Source: Ruegeria pomeroyi
GTDB lineage: Bacteria; Pseudomonadota; Alphaproteobacteria; Rhodobacterales; Rhodobacteraceae
Direction: 5' to 3'
DNA length: 64,000 nt
NCBI RefSeq assembly: GCF_021405525.1
Contig: NZ_JAGQAG010000001.1
Span: 1,426,001-1,490,000 of the forward strand
Part shown: positions 30,507-39,698 of the stretch, piece after piece
How positions within the stretch are numbered: the first letter of the stretch is position 1
Layout of the letters: the number at the start of each line of letters is the position of its first letter
Program-made: the position numbers and the translations under genes
Notes under the pieces: generated by a model
What the model saw: only the letters and a program-made list of their open reading frames with translations
Told to the model about the DNA's origin: nothing
Database searches by the model: none

Positions 30507-31895
30507 TCAGGCCGCTGCGGCATCGGCCAGCGACACCCGGTTGCGCCCGGTATCCTTGGCCCGATAGAGCGCCCGGTCCGCCTGTGCGATCAATTCGCCG
30601 GGGCTGAGCGGTGGTTCGGTCCCGGCGGGGGTGACGGTTACAAGCCCGATACTGGTGGTGACCGTGATCGGTTGGGCCTGACCCGGCACAACGAAGGGTT
30701 CCCCATTGATGCGGGCACAAAGCCGCGAGGCGGCACCAAGCGCTTGGGTTTGCGAGACACCGGGCAGCGCGATCAGAAACTCCTCTCCCCCGATACGGGC
30801 CAGCAGGTCACCGCCGCGCATCTGACCGATTAGGCGCCGCGCGGTCTCGATAAGCACCGCGTCGCCGGCGGGATGGCCAAAACGGTCGTTGATGCCCTTG
30901 AAATGGTCCAGATCGGCTAACATCACCGCATAGGGTTCTCCGGTCAAACCGGCCTCGTGAAGGATGCGATCCAGCTCGGGCAGGGCATGGCGGCGATTCC
31001 AAAGCCCCGTCATCGGGTCGGTCAGCGCCGCCTGAAGCCGCGCATTCAGCGTGCAGCGGTAGCGGTCCAAGCGGGCCTTGCGCCGCAGCAGCGTTTCCAG
31101 CCGCAGCACCAGTTCGCGCAGGGCGAAGCCACCGGGCATCACGTCATCGGCACCCCGGTCCAGCGCATCGGCGGCCAGGTGCGCGTTGGCTGGATTGGGA
31201 ATCGCAAGGATCGCGGCATTGCGGGTGGCGCCGCGTGCGCGCAGATCGGCTAGCAGGCGCAGCCCGGTGACGCCGTCGCTCAGCTCGACCACGATCACAT
31301 CCGGTTCACGGTCGCGCAGCAGGTGCTGAATATCCTCCATCCGGTGCAGGTCGATTCGATGCGCCACCTGATCCTTGAGGCGACTGCGCCAGATGGCGCC
31401 GGTGCCGGGGGTCTGGGTGACCAGCGCAATGTCGGCGATCCGGGGCAGGCCGCGGAACGTCGTAGTGCCTTCGGCAAAGCCAATGTCGCGCGCACCGCTT
31501 TGCTGGCGCAATTCCTCGATCCCAGTATAGGCGCGGACCAGGCTGCGGACCCGGGCCAGCAGGACCACGTCGTCATAGGGTTGGGACAGCACGTCCTCGA
31601 TTCCACTCTCCAGTGCGCGCAGGCGGGCGGTATGGTCGTTGTGCCCGGCGATGGCGATCATCGGGATACCTGCCAGGCTCTCATCTGCCAGCAGTGCGCG
31701 CTTGGCATCCATCGCGGTGCCGTCCGGCAGGGTCATCGCGCACAGGATCAGATCCGGGCGCACCCGGCGCAGCAACGCGCCTATCCCCTCCAGCCGGTCG
31801 CTCTGCACCACATGGTACCAGGCAGCCGACAGCTGCACCTTGAGCATGATCCGGTTTGTGGAGACACCGTCGAGGATCAGTATCGTTCCCTGCAC
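30507..31895 (-). CDS. pleD: PleD-like diguanylate cyclase with degenerate receiver domains
   Basis: 463 aa. It has two response-regulator-like domains and a C-terminal GGDEF domain with an intact active site (ARIGGEEF) and an RxxD inhibitory site (RGGD) five residues before it. The receivers look degenerate: the first has ILDG in place of a paired acidic pocket, and Cys-Ala (LILCAMTLPDG) where the phospho-Asp should be; the second has VIVVELSDG. Phosphorylation control is therefore doubtful. The start is GTG 31895 (AAAGG upstream), giving VQGTILILDG as the N-terminus. It is convergent with the metal-sensor gene, 13 bases apart. Confidence 0.85.
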   Translation of the reverse strand: MQGTILILDGVSTNRIMLKVQLSAAWYHVVQSDRLEGIGALLRRVRPDLILCAMTLPDGTAMDAKRALLADESLAGIPMIAIAGHNDHTARLRALESGIEDVLSQPYDDVVLLARVRSLVRAYTGIEELRQQSGARDIGFAEGTTTFRGLPRIADIALVTQTPGTGAIWRSRLKDQVAHRIDLHRMEDIQHLLRDREPDVIVVELSDGVTGLRLLADLRARGATRNAAILAIPNPANAHLAADALDRGADDVMPGGFALRELVLRLETLLRRKARLDRYRCTLNARLQAALTDPMTGLWNRRHALPELDRILHEAGLTGEPYAVMLADLDHFKGINDRFGHPAGDAVLIETARRLIGQMRGGDLLARIGGEEFLIALPGVSQTQALGAASRLCARINGEPFVVPGQAQPITVTTSIGLVTVTPAGTEPPLSPGELIAQADRALYRAKDTGRNRVSLADAAAA

Positions 31896-31991
31896 GGTCC
31901 CAGCCTTTCGACTATTGTTTCCAATTCTTGTCAAAGTGTTTATGAGACAGGTTAACAAACCCTTTCCAACCCTCTCCCAGCCGGAGCTTGC

Positions 31992-32273
31992 ATGCGAATT
32001 TCCGCCGATGCCGCCGAAACGCTGGCCTTGCAGGCGCTGACCTGGCTGGTGACCAATGACGAGCTATTGCCTGTGTTTCTGGGGTCGACCGGCGCCGATA
32101 TCGGCGATCTGCGCGCGCGGGCGGGAGACAGGCAGTTTCTGGCCTCGGTGCTGGATTTCCTGACGATGGACGACGCCTGGGTCATTGCCTTTTGCGATGA
32201 ACAGGGCATTGCTTATGATCAGCCGATGCAGGCGCGCGCCGTTCTGGGTGGTGGCGAGATGCATTGGACCTGA
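31992..32273 (+). CDS. DUF3572 family protein
   Basis: 93 aa, all helical. The sequence (ADAAETLALQALTWLVTNDE, FLASVLDFLTMDDAWVIAFC) is typical of the DUF3572 family, found widely in alphaproteobacteria next to pleD. It is divergent from pleD and 24 bases before the HAD phosphatase gene. The function is unknown. Confidence 0.82.
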   Translation: MRISADAAETLALQALTWLVTNDELLPVFLGSTGADIGDLRARAGDRQFLASVLDFLTMDDAWVIAFCDEQGIAYDQPMQARAVLGGGEMHWT

Positions 32274-32297
32274 CCCAGACAGACGGAGCCATATCAC

Positions 32298-32987
32298 ATG
32301 CCGATCGACGCGCTCTTGTTCGACAAGGACGGAACACTCTTTGACTTTGCCGCCACCTGGGGGGCCTTTGGGCGTGCCTTTCTGATGCGCATCGGCGATG
32401 GCGATGCGGCACGTGCGGCGCAGTTGGGCGCCATGATCGGTTTCGATTTCGATGCCGCGCGCTATGCCCGTGACAGTGTGGTGATCGCAGGCACGCCGGG
32501 CGAGATCGCAGAGGTTTTGCTGCCAGAGCTCCCGGGGGTCAGCCACGGCGCGCTGGTCGACATGATCAACGAGGAAAGCGCCCGCGCGCCGCAGGTTCAG
32601 GCGGTGCCGCTGGCGCCCTTTCTCGATGCGATGCGCGCGCGCGGCCTCAGGCTGGGCGTTGCCACCAACGATGGCGAGGCCCCGGCGCGGGCGCATCTGG
32701 GCTCGGTCGGGGTGGCGGACCGGTTCGATTTCATCGCCGGGTTCGACAGCGGCCATGGGGCAAAGCCGGGGCCGGGGCAGTTGTTGGCTTTTGCCGACCG
32801 GATCGGGCTTGACCCGGCGCGGGTGGCGATGGTGGGCGACAGCACCCATGACATGATGGCCGGGCGCGCGGCGGGCATGACCACGGTGGCAGTGCTCACC
32901 GGTCTGGCCGGGGCCGAGGATCTGTCCCCTCATGCCGATGTCGTTCTGCCCCATATTGGCCATATCGGCGACTGGTTGGGGCACTGA
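32298..32987 (+). CDS. HAD-family phosphatase (phosphoglycolate phosphatase-like)
   Basis: 229 aa. HAD motif I is LLFDKDGTLFDF (about residues 6-17), motif II is the LGVATNDGEAPARAHLG region (about 117), and motif III/IV is KPGPGQLLAF followed by VAMVGDSTHDMMAGRAAG (about 177-194). The cap is small and helical. The substrate cannot be fixed from sequence; Gph-like or general phosphatase is likely. Confidence 0.85.
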   Translation: MPIDALLFDKDGTLFDFAATWGAFGRAFLMRIGDGDAARAAQLGAMIGFDFDAARYARDSVVIAGTPGEIAEVLLPELPGVSHGALVDMINEESARAPQVQAVPLAPFLDAMRARGLRLGVATNDGEAPARAHLGSVGVADRFDFIAGFDSGHGAKPGPGQLLAFADRIGLDPARVAMVGDSTHDMMAGRAAGMTTVAVLTGLAGAEDLSPHADVVLPHIGHIGDWLGH

Positions 32988-33103
32988 CGCGAAAATTTGC
33001 GTCAATACGCCGCTGCGCTGACCAAAAGCGACATGACGTGTCGTGGATAGAGCGGCTTTGCCCCGACAAGATGGGAACCTGACCAAAATCTCAGGAGGGT
33101 CCC

Positions 33104-34663
33104 ATGGTTGATACCGACACCCGCAAACGCCGCGGCGGAGGCCGCGCCGGCGCCGCCGCCCGCAGGGGCAAGGCCGTCATCGAGCAGATGCCGTGGCGCC
33201 TGCCGGTCAATACCGACCGCCCGACCGAGCCGCTGCCCCCCGAGGGGGTCGAGGCGATCCATGATGGCGCCATGCGCATCCTCGAAGAGATCGGCGTCGC
33301 CTTTTACAACGAAGAGGCATTGGCGCTGTTCCGTGAGGCCGGGTGCAGCGTGGATGGCGAGATTGTCCGCATGGGCCGTGACTGGGTGATGGAGATGGTG
33401 GCCAAGGCGCCGCGCGAGTTCACCCTGACCCCGCGCAACCCGGACCGCACGCTCAGGATCGGCGGCAATGTGATCCTGTTCGGCAATGTCTCCTCGCCAC
33501 CCAACTATTGGGATATGGAGATCGGCCGCAAAGTGCCCGGAAATCGCGAGCAATGCCGCAACCTTTTGAAACTGACGCAGTATTTCAACTGTATCCATTT
33601 CGCGGGCGGTTATCCGGTGGAACCGGTGGATATCCACGCCTCGGTCCGGCATCTCGACGTGCTCTATGACAAGCTCACGATCTCGGACAAGGTGATGCAT
33701 GCCTATAGCCTGGGCAAGGAGCGGGTCGAGGACGTGATGGAGATGGTGCGCATCGCCGGGGGGCTCAGTGACGAGGAGTTCGAGGCGACGCCGCGGATGT
33801 ATACCAACATCAACTCGACCTCGCCGCTGAAACACGACCATCCGATGATCGACGGCTGCCTGCGGCTGGCCCGGCGCGGGCAGGCGATCGTGGTTACGCC
33901 CTTTACGCTGGCGGGCGCGATGGCGCCGGTGACCATGGCGGGCGCCGTGGCGCAATCGCTGGCCGAAGCGCTGTGCGCCATTGCCCTGTTCCAATATGTG
34001 CGACCCGGCATCCCCTGCGTGATCGGTACGTTTACCAGCAATGTGGACATGAAATCCGGTGCGCCCGCCTTTGGCACGCCGGAATACATGCGCGCCACCC
34101 AGATGACCGGCCAGATGGCGCGGTTCTACGGCCTGCCGGTGCGGTCCTCCGGGGTCTGCGCCGCCAACGTGCCCGATGGTCAGGCCATGTGGGAGACGTC
34201 GAACTCGCTCTGGGCGGCGGTGCAGTCGGGGACCAACATGGTCTATCACGCCGCCGGGTGGCTGGAGGGCGGGTTGATCGCCAGCCCCGAGAAGTTCATC
34301 ATGGATTGCGAGGTGCTCCAGCAGATCCAGCGCTATATGGAGCCCGCGACCTATGCCACCACGCCGGACGATATCGCGTTGGAGGCGATCCGCGCGGTCG
34401 GCAATGACGGGCATTTCTTTGGTATCCAGCACACCCAGGACCGCTATACCACCGCGTTCTACCAGCCTTTCCTGAGCGACTGGAAGAATTACGAGGGCTG
34501 GGAGGCGGCAGGGGCCATCTGGACGCCCGAGCGCGCCCATCACCTGTTCAAGGAGATCATCGGCAGTTTCGAGGCGCCGGAGATGGACGAAGGGATCCGC
34601 GAGGAGCTGGCCGATTTCGTGGCCCGCCGCAAGGCCGAGGGTGGCGCGCCCACGGATTTCTGA
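33104..34663 (+). CDS. Trimethylamine methyltransferase (MttB) family protein, non-pyrrolysine
   Basis: 519 aa member of the MttB superfamily (COG5598 type). The basic, glycine-rich N-terminus (KRRGGGRAGAAARRGKAVIE) and the segment EAIHDGAMRILEEIGV are shared in style with the paralogue at 59904. The reading frame is open throughout and has no in-frame TAG, so it lacks the pyrrolysine of archaeal MttB. Homologues such as MtgB move a methyl group from quaternary amines to a corrinoid. The gene is alone, preceded by AGGAGGG and flanked by unrelated genes, and no corrinoid protein gene is nearby. The substrate is unknown. Confidence 0.86.
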   Translation: MVDTDTRKRRGGGRAGAAARRGKAVIEQMPWRLPVNTDRPTEPLPPEGVEAIHDGAMRILEEIGVAFYNEEALALFREAGCSVDGEIVRMGRDWVMEMVAKAPREFTLTPRNPDRTLRIGGNVILFGNVSSPPNYWDMEIGRKVPGNREQCRNLLKLTQYFNCIHFAGGYPVEPVDIHASVRHLDVLYDKLTISDKVMHAYSLGKERVEDVMEMVRIAGGLSDEEFEATPRMYTNINSTSPLKHDHPMIDGCLRLARRGQAIVVTPFTLAGAMAPVTMAGAVAQSLAEALCAIALFQYVRPGIPCVIGTFTSNVDMKSGAPAFGTPEYMRATQMTGQMARFYGLPVRSSGVCAANVPDGQAMWETSNSLWAAVQSGTNMVYHAAGWLEGGLIASPEKFIMDCEVLQQIQRYMEPATYATTPDDIALEAIRAVGNDGHFFGIQHTQDRYTTAFYQPFLSDWKNYEGWEAAGAIWTPERAHHLFKEIIGSFEAPEMDEGIREELADFVARRKAEGGAPTDF

Positions 34664-34748
34664 CCAGGTTGCCCGGACGTCTTTGCCGTTGGCATTCGCC
34701 GCGTGCGCCCCGTAGACTGGGGCAGGGCAGGCGGTGCAAGAGGCGGGC

Positions 34749-36524
34749 ATGACGGATCTGGACGTGACGGTTGCGATACGGGACCGGCTGGCGCAGGCCG
34801 CCGCCGGGACGCTGGCCGCGCTGGCGCTTTGGGCGCTGGCCGAGGTCTGGGGCCGCGAGGTGCTGCCCGAACGGGTCTGGCTCTGCCTGCTGAGCCTGGT
34901 TCTGGTGCAATCGGGCGCCACGCTGGCGCTGGCGGGTCCGGTGGGCCTGTTGCGGGGCGCGGTCATGAGCCTGTGGCTGTCGCTGCCCGCGACCCTGCTG
35001 ACCTGGTCGGTGGCCAGCCGGTTCGATCCGGCCTCGCGCCTGTTGCAGCATCCGCAACTGGTGCTAGCGCTGGCGGGCTTCGTCTTTGTCGCGCTGCCCT
35101 TCCTGGTGGTTCGGGCCGAAGGGCGGCGCCGCGTGTTCGATTATGCCAGCCTGTTTGCTGCCACCTGGGAAACCGCGCTGCGCTTCGTGTTGGCCTGGGT
35201 CTTTGTCGGCCTGTTCTGGGGCGTGCTGCTGCTGTCGGATGCACTGCTTGACCTTGTCGGGGTGGGGGTGATCGACAGGATTCTGGAAGAGGGGGTGCTG
35301 TTTTACGCGCTCAGCGGCGCTGTGCTGGGTTTCGCCCTGGCGGTGATCCACGAGGCGCGAAGCAGGGTTTCTCCCTATCCGGTGTTGCGGCTCTTGCGGC
35401 TGCTGCTGCCGGTGTTGCTGACCGTCATGGTGCTGTTTCTGGCGGCGTTGCCGCTGAGGGGGCTGAGCGGGCTGTTCGGCGATCTGTCCTCGGCCGCGAT
35501 CCTGCTGGCCACTGCCGCCGCGGCGATCACATTGATCTCGACCGCGCTCGACCGGGACGAGGCGCATGCGGTGGCTTCGCCCGGGTTGCGGGCCAGCACG
35601 CGGGTGCTGGCCATCCTGCTGCCGCTGCCGATCGCGCTGGCGATCTGGGCGCTGGGCATTCGGGTGGTCGGTTACGGCTGGACACCCGCGCGCCTGTTCG
35701 CGGCGCTCAGCGCGGGGCTGATGGCCATCTATGGCCTGGGCTATTGCCTGCTGGCGCTGCGCGGTGGCGACTGGACCGCGCGCCTGCGCCGTTTCAACGT
35801 GACCATGGCCGTTCTGGTGCTTGTGTCCGCCGCCCTGTGGCTGACGCCGCTTTTGGACAGCCTGCGCATTTCGACGGCAAGCCAGGTTGCGCGTTATGCC
35901 GACGCACGCGCCGAGCGCGCTGAATTGCCGATCTGGGAGATGACCCATGATTGGGGCCATGCCGGGCAGGCCGGGCTAGCGCAGTTGCGCGATTTGGCGG
36001 TTGCGCGGGGGGATGCCGGGTTGATCCGCGCACTGGACCGCGCCCGCGAGGTGGACAGCCGCTATCTCTTCGAGACGCCGGAACTGCCGCTGAACGCTGA
36101 TCTTGTGCCGGAATTGGTGGCGCGGATGCAGGTGCGTCCAAAGGAGGAAGGGCTGAGCGAGGCAGACCTGGATGGTGTTCCCCAGCATCAACTGCAAATT
36201 TGGCGTGACGGTTGCGCCCGCCCTCTGCCTGACGGGCGGGCGGGCTGCGTGTTGATACGCGGCGCGTTGAGCCCGGTCGTATCGGCCGAGAACCAGGCGA
36301 TCGTGCTATATCTGGACGAATTGGGACTGGTCCGCGCCACCCATCTGCGACGCAACACCGCGGGCGATCTATTTCTGCGCCCGGCAGGTGACCCGCGTAA
36401 GGGCGATGACCTCGCTGCCGAGCAGGCGCTGCTGATGCGGGCGCTGGACGGCGATTTTTCCATCGTACCCTCCGGTCAGCGGGCACTGGATATCGGTGGC
36501 TCGCTGATATCACCCCAAGAATAG
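34749..36524 (+). CDS. DUF4153-type multi-spanning membrane protein
   Basis: 591 aa with about ten to eleven hydrophobic segments in the first 390 residues and a soluble C-terminal part (about 400-591). The layout and segments such as RVFDYASLFAATWETALRFV fit the DUF4153 family. ATG 34749 is chosen; GTG 34734 in frame would add five residues. The function is unknown. Confidence 0.75.
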   Translation: MTDLDVTVAIRDRLAQAAAGTLAALALWALAEVWGREVLPERVWLCLLSLVLVQSGATLALAGPVGLLRGAVMSLWLSLPATLLTWSVASRFDPASRLLQHPQLVLALAGFVFVALPFLVVRAEGRRRVFDYASLFAATWETALRFVLAWVFVGLFWGVLLLSDALLDLVGVGVIDRILEEGVLFYALSGAVLGFALAVIHEARSRVSPYPVLRLLRLLLPVLLTVMVLFLAALPLRGLSGLFGDLSSAAILLATAAAAITLISTALDRDEAHAVASPGLRASTRVLAILLPLPIALAIWALGIRVVGYGWTPARLFAALSAGLMAIYGLGYCLLALRGGDWTARLRRFNVTMAVLVLVSAALWLTPLLDSLRISTASQVARYADARAERAELPIWEMTHDWGHAGQAGLAQLRDLAVARGDAGLIRALDRAREVDSRYLFETPELPLNADLVPELVARMQVRPKEEGLSEADLDGVPQHQLQIWRDGCARPLPDGRAGCVLIRGALSPVVSAENQAIVLYLDELGLVRATHLRRNTAGDLFLRPAGDPRKGDDLAAEQALLMRALDGDFSIVPSGQRALDIGGSLISPQE

Positions 36525-36611
36525 GAGCAATTCGAGGTAAAGACCGGGCGCTATTGGCGCTTTGTTAATGTTTCGGATGCGACAGTGCCGACAAGCGTTA
36601 GGGGACCATCC

Positions 36612-37199
36612 ATGCATGGGCTGATCAACAGGGCCATACAATCTTTTGTATGCAACACCTATGGGCAGAGCCGCTGGATCCGGATCACGGAGGCGGCACA
36701 TCTCGGTTTTATCGAGTTTGAGGCGATGCTTGTCTATGATGACGAGACCTCGTTACGGGTCTTGCAGGAACTGTGCCTGGAACTGGGCCGCCCGCAGCGA
36801 GAGGTGCTCGAGGATCTGGGCACTTATCTGGTGTCCAACCCGAATACCGAGGCGCTGCGCCGTCTGTTGCGGTTCGGCGGCGTGACATATCTGGAATTCC
36901 TGCATTCGCTGGATGATCTGCCCGACCGGGCGCGGCTGGCGGTCTCGGATCTGCATCTGCCTGCGCTGGAGTTGCGCGAAGAATCGGGCGGCCGGTTCAG
37001 CCTGGCCTGCCATACGGGTCTGCCGGGCTATGCCAATGTGATGATGGGGGTATTGCGCGCCATGGCTGACGATTACGGCGCGCTGGTGATGCTGGAGCAC
37101 TCCGGTACCCGAGGCAAGGCCGAGGTGATCGAGATCACGCTGATCGAAACCGCCTTTGCCGAGGGGCGCAGTTTCGAATTGGGGGCGCGCGCGGGATGA
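36612..37199 (+). CDS. H-NOX (heme NO-binding) domain protein lacking the heme histidine
   Basis: 195 aa stand-alone H-NOX fold, starting MHGLINRAIQSFVCNTYG with the conserved W at residue 22. In active H-NOX proteins a His in the helix equivalent to residues 95-110 binds heme; here the segment is FLHSLDDLPDRARL with Pro104 at that place. The YxSxR motif that holds the heme propionates is also missing (ACHTGLPG). His98 lies nearby but out of register. The protein may not bind heme, or may bind it another way. The stop overlaps the start of a diguanylate cyclase, the usual partner of bacterial H-NOX. ATG 36612 is chosen for the family N-terminus. Confidence 0.82.
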   Translation: MHGLINRAIQSFVCNTYGQSRWIRITEAAHLGFIEFEAMLVYDDETSLRVLQELCLELGRPQREVLEDLGTYLVSNPNTEALRRLLRFGGVTYLEFLHSLDDLPDRARLAVSDLHLPALELREESGGRFSLACHTGLPGYANVMMGVLRAMADDYGALVMLEHSGTRGKAEVIEITLIETAFAEGRSFELGARAG

Positions 37200-38272
37200 T
37201 TGACCTGGAAGACCTTGCCTTTCTGCTGGAACGGCTCTGTCCGATGTTTGTGCTGCTGGACCGCTCTGGCCGGATGACCCGCGTCGGGCCCACCTTGCAG
37301 AAACTGCGTCCGGAGCAACCGATGCAGGGCGAGAAGTTTCTGGAGACCTTCGAGTTGCTGCGTCCCCGGTCGGTGGCGACGGTACCAGCGCTGATGGCCA
37401 GTTCCGGGGCCAAGCTGCACCTGAGCCTGCGGGACGAGCCGCGCACCGCGCTCAAGGGGCTGATCGTGCCCCTGCCGGGCGAACATGGGGCCATCGTCAA
37501 CCTGTCCTTCGGCATCTCGATCCTGGACGCGGTGCGTGACTATGCACTGACCAGCGCCGATTTCTCGGGCACCGATCTGGCGATCGAACTGCTCTATCTG
37601 GTCGAGGCGAAATCGGCGGCGATGGAGGCCTCGCGCAAGCTGAACCTGCGGCTTCAGGGTGCGATGATCGCTGCCGAGGAGCAGGCCTTTACCGATACGC
37701 TCACCGGGCTCAAGAACCGCCGCGCGATGGATCATATCCTGTCGCGGCTGCTGGCCGGGACGACACCGTTTGCGCTCATGCATCTGGATCTCGACTATTT
37801 CAAGTCGGTAAATGATACGCTGGGCCATGCCGCTGGTGACCACGTGCTGCAACATGTGGCTCGCGTGATGGTCGAAGAGACTCGCGGCGACGATACCGTG
37901 GCGCGGATCGGTGGCGATGAATTCGTGCTGATATTCAACCACCTGCAAGAGCGTGAACGGCTCGACAGCATCGCCCGGCGACTGATCGACCGGCTGGAGG
38001 AGCCGATCCCCTTCAACGGTGAGGAGTGCCGCATCTCGGCCAGTGTCGGCACGGTCCTGTCCAGCCAATTCGCGCGGCCCGATGCCTCGACCCTGTTGCA
38101 TGCCGCCGATCTGGCGCTTTACGCTGCCAAGCGCGCCGGGCGTGCGACGCATCGCTTCTATGAGGCCGGCCAGTCCTCAACCTCGGTCGAGCCGCTCGAG
38201 CGGGCGGCCACGCCAAGCCCGCAGGAAGAGGCGGCGGCCGGGCAAGGCGCCGCCCGCAATCTGGCAAGTTGA
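37196..38272 (+). CDS. Diguanylate cyclase with HNOBA/PAS-like sensor domain
   Basis: 358 aa. The N-terminus (LEDLAFLLERLCPMFVLLDR, RMTRVGPTLQKLRPEQPMQG) resembles the heme-NO-binding-associated (HNOBA) PAS-like domain of guanylate cyclases. A coiled-coil follows (about residues 135-165, VEAKSAAMEASRKLNLRLQ), then a GGDEF domain with intact ARIGGDEF and an RxxD inhibitory site (RGDD) just before it. It should make cyclic di-GMP. The ATG overlaps the H-NOX gene stop, so the two are co-expressed and the H-NOX protein probably controls the cyclase. The last 35 residues are low-complexity. Confidence 0.88.
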   Translation: MIDLEDLAFLLERLCPMFVLLDRSGRMTRVGPTLQKLRPEQPMQGEKFLETFELLRPRSVATVPALMASSGAKLHLSLRDEPRTALKGLIVPLPGEHGAIVNLSFGISILDAVRDYALTSADFSGTDLAIELLYLVEAKSAAMEASRKLNLRLQGAMIAAEEQAFTDTLTGLKNRRAMDHILSRLLAGTTPFALMHLDLDYFKSVNDTLGHAAGDHVLQHVARVMVEETRGDDTVARIGGDEFVLIFNHLQERERLDSIARRLIDRLEEPIPFNGEECRISASVGTVLSSQFARPDASTLLHAADLALYAAKRAGRATHRFYEAGQSSTSVEPLERAATPSPQEEAAAGQGAARNLAS

Positions 38273-38418
38273 TGCCCCGCGGAGGTGCGCCGCAGCACAA
38301 CGACCTTGACTTTGTGCTTCGGGTTTGGTCGCATTGATCCAGTTTAGGTCATTTTCGAAACCGGGCCGTTGCGCGCCCGTCTACGCGCGGTCAATGGCAA
38401 GAGGGAAAGGTCATTGAC

Positions 38419-39696
38419 ATGATGAAGCGACGCCTATGTGCATCTTTCGTGGCTGCCAGCATGGTGGTGGTACCGGCCCAGCGGGCTGCAGCCGATGAGG
38501 CTGCGGCGCTGATCGGGGGCGCCCTGCTGGGTGGCCTGATCGTGAACGAGGTTCACAAGAACAAGCAGCGCCAGCGCCAGCAGACCACGCGCAAGACCTA
38601 TCAATCGAGCGGTGTCTCCTCGGCGCAGCGCCAGCAGAACCGCGAAGTGCAGACCGCGCTGAACTATTTCGGTTATAATGTCGGCACCGTTGACGGGTCT
38701 CTGGGCCGCCGCAGCCGGGCAGGTATCTCGCATTTCCAGGCCGATATGGGCTATCCGATCGACGGGTATCTGGACGATCACGAGCGCGGGTTCCTGCTCG
38801 CCTCGCATCAGCGCGCGTTGGCCAGCGCCCATGTTGCGCCGTACAATCAGATTCTGGCCAGCCAGGGGCAGGGCGGGCTTCTGCGCACCTATCGCAACGA
38901 GCAGCTTGGTATCCAGACCCCGCAGGCCGTGCAGCCGGTGCAACCCCAGACTCATATGGCGGCAACGGCCCCGCAGACGTCGCAGGTGGTGACCGCGCGG
39001 GCGGCGACCGGTGCGGCCCTGCCCAATTTCGGCTTCGCCCAGACCACACCTGTTTCGATCAACGCCCATTGCAACGAGGTCAATCTGCTGACGACGTCGA
39101 ATGGCGGTCCCAGCCGTCCGGGCCAGGTGCGCGAGCCGGTCTTTGCATTGAACGAACAGTTCTGCCAGGCCCGCAGTCAGGCAATGACCGAGGCAAGCCA
39201 GATCGAGGTCACGATTCCCAACATGACCGCCGTACAGGTCGAGCAGCAATGCGATGGCCTGGCCCAGGCGATGGCGCCGCAGATGGTGGACATCGACACC
39301 AAGGCCCCGTCCGAGGTGGTCGCCGCCACTTCGGCCTTCTTGCAGGCCTCGGGTCAGCCGATGGCCAGCCTGATTTCGGGCGGCAAGATCTGTCTGGGTG
39401 TCGGATACCGAACCGACAACGCCGAGATGGCGCTGGCTTCGGCGACGCTGTTGGCGTCGGCCGGTCAGCTTGGCTATGGCGAGGTGGTGAGCCACCAGCT
39501 GCGTCAGGGCTTTGGCGCTCCGGTCGGCATGGCACGCGCCGGTGAGTGGATGCGGCTTGCACTGAACGCGGCGCAGAGCGGGTCCGGCGTGCTGGGGCAG
39601 ACGCCGGAACGGGTCGCCGTGCTGACCGAGGCCTCGACTTCGGCTGCGGCGGCACCTGCGATCCCGGTCTTCTCGGCCTCGACCAGCGGCAACTGA
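38419..39696 (+). CDS. Secreted protein with peptidoglycan-binding domain
   Basis: 425 aa. A signal peptide (about residues 1-25, ending QRAAA) is followed by a short glycine-rich stretch (LIGGALLGGLIVNEVHKNKQ) and a PF01471-type peptidoglycan-binding domain (REVQTALNYFGYNVGTVDGS, then HFQADMGYPIDGYLDDHERG, about residues 78-125). The remaining 270 residues contain several Cys and no recognised enzyme domain. It may act on, or sense, the cell wall. GGGAAAGG lies 10 bases before ATG 38419; ATG 38422 directly follows. The gap 38273-38418 shows only a weak possible promoter. Confidence 0.78.
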   Translation: MMKRRLCASFVAASMVVVPAQRAAADEAAALIGGALLGGLIVNEVHKNKQRQRQQTTRKTYQSSGVSSAQRQQNREVQTALNYFGYNVGTVDGSLGRRSRAGISHFQADMGYPIDGYLDDHERGFLLASHQRALASAHVAPYNQILASQGQGGLLRTYRNEQLGIQTPQAVQPVQPQTHMAATAPQTSQVVTARAATGAALPNFGFAQTTPVSINAHCNEVNLLTTSNGGPSRPGQVREPVFALNEQFCQARSQAMTEASQIEVTIPNMTAVQVEQQCDGLAQAMAPQMVDIDTKAPSEVVAATSAFLQASGQPMASLISGGKICLGVGYRTDNAEMALASATLLASAGQLGYGEVVSHQLRQGFGAPVGMARAGEWMRLALNAAQSGSGVLGQTPERVAVLTEASTSAAAAPAIPVFSASTSGN

Positions 39697-39698
39697 GC

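Noticed and set aside
38285-38345. TTGACT-like promoter upstream of the peptidoglycan-binding gene
   Set aside because: The -10 box at proper spacing is poor (TCGCAT), so the evidence is too weak to call.
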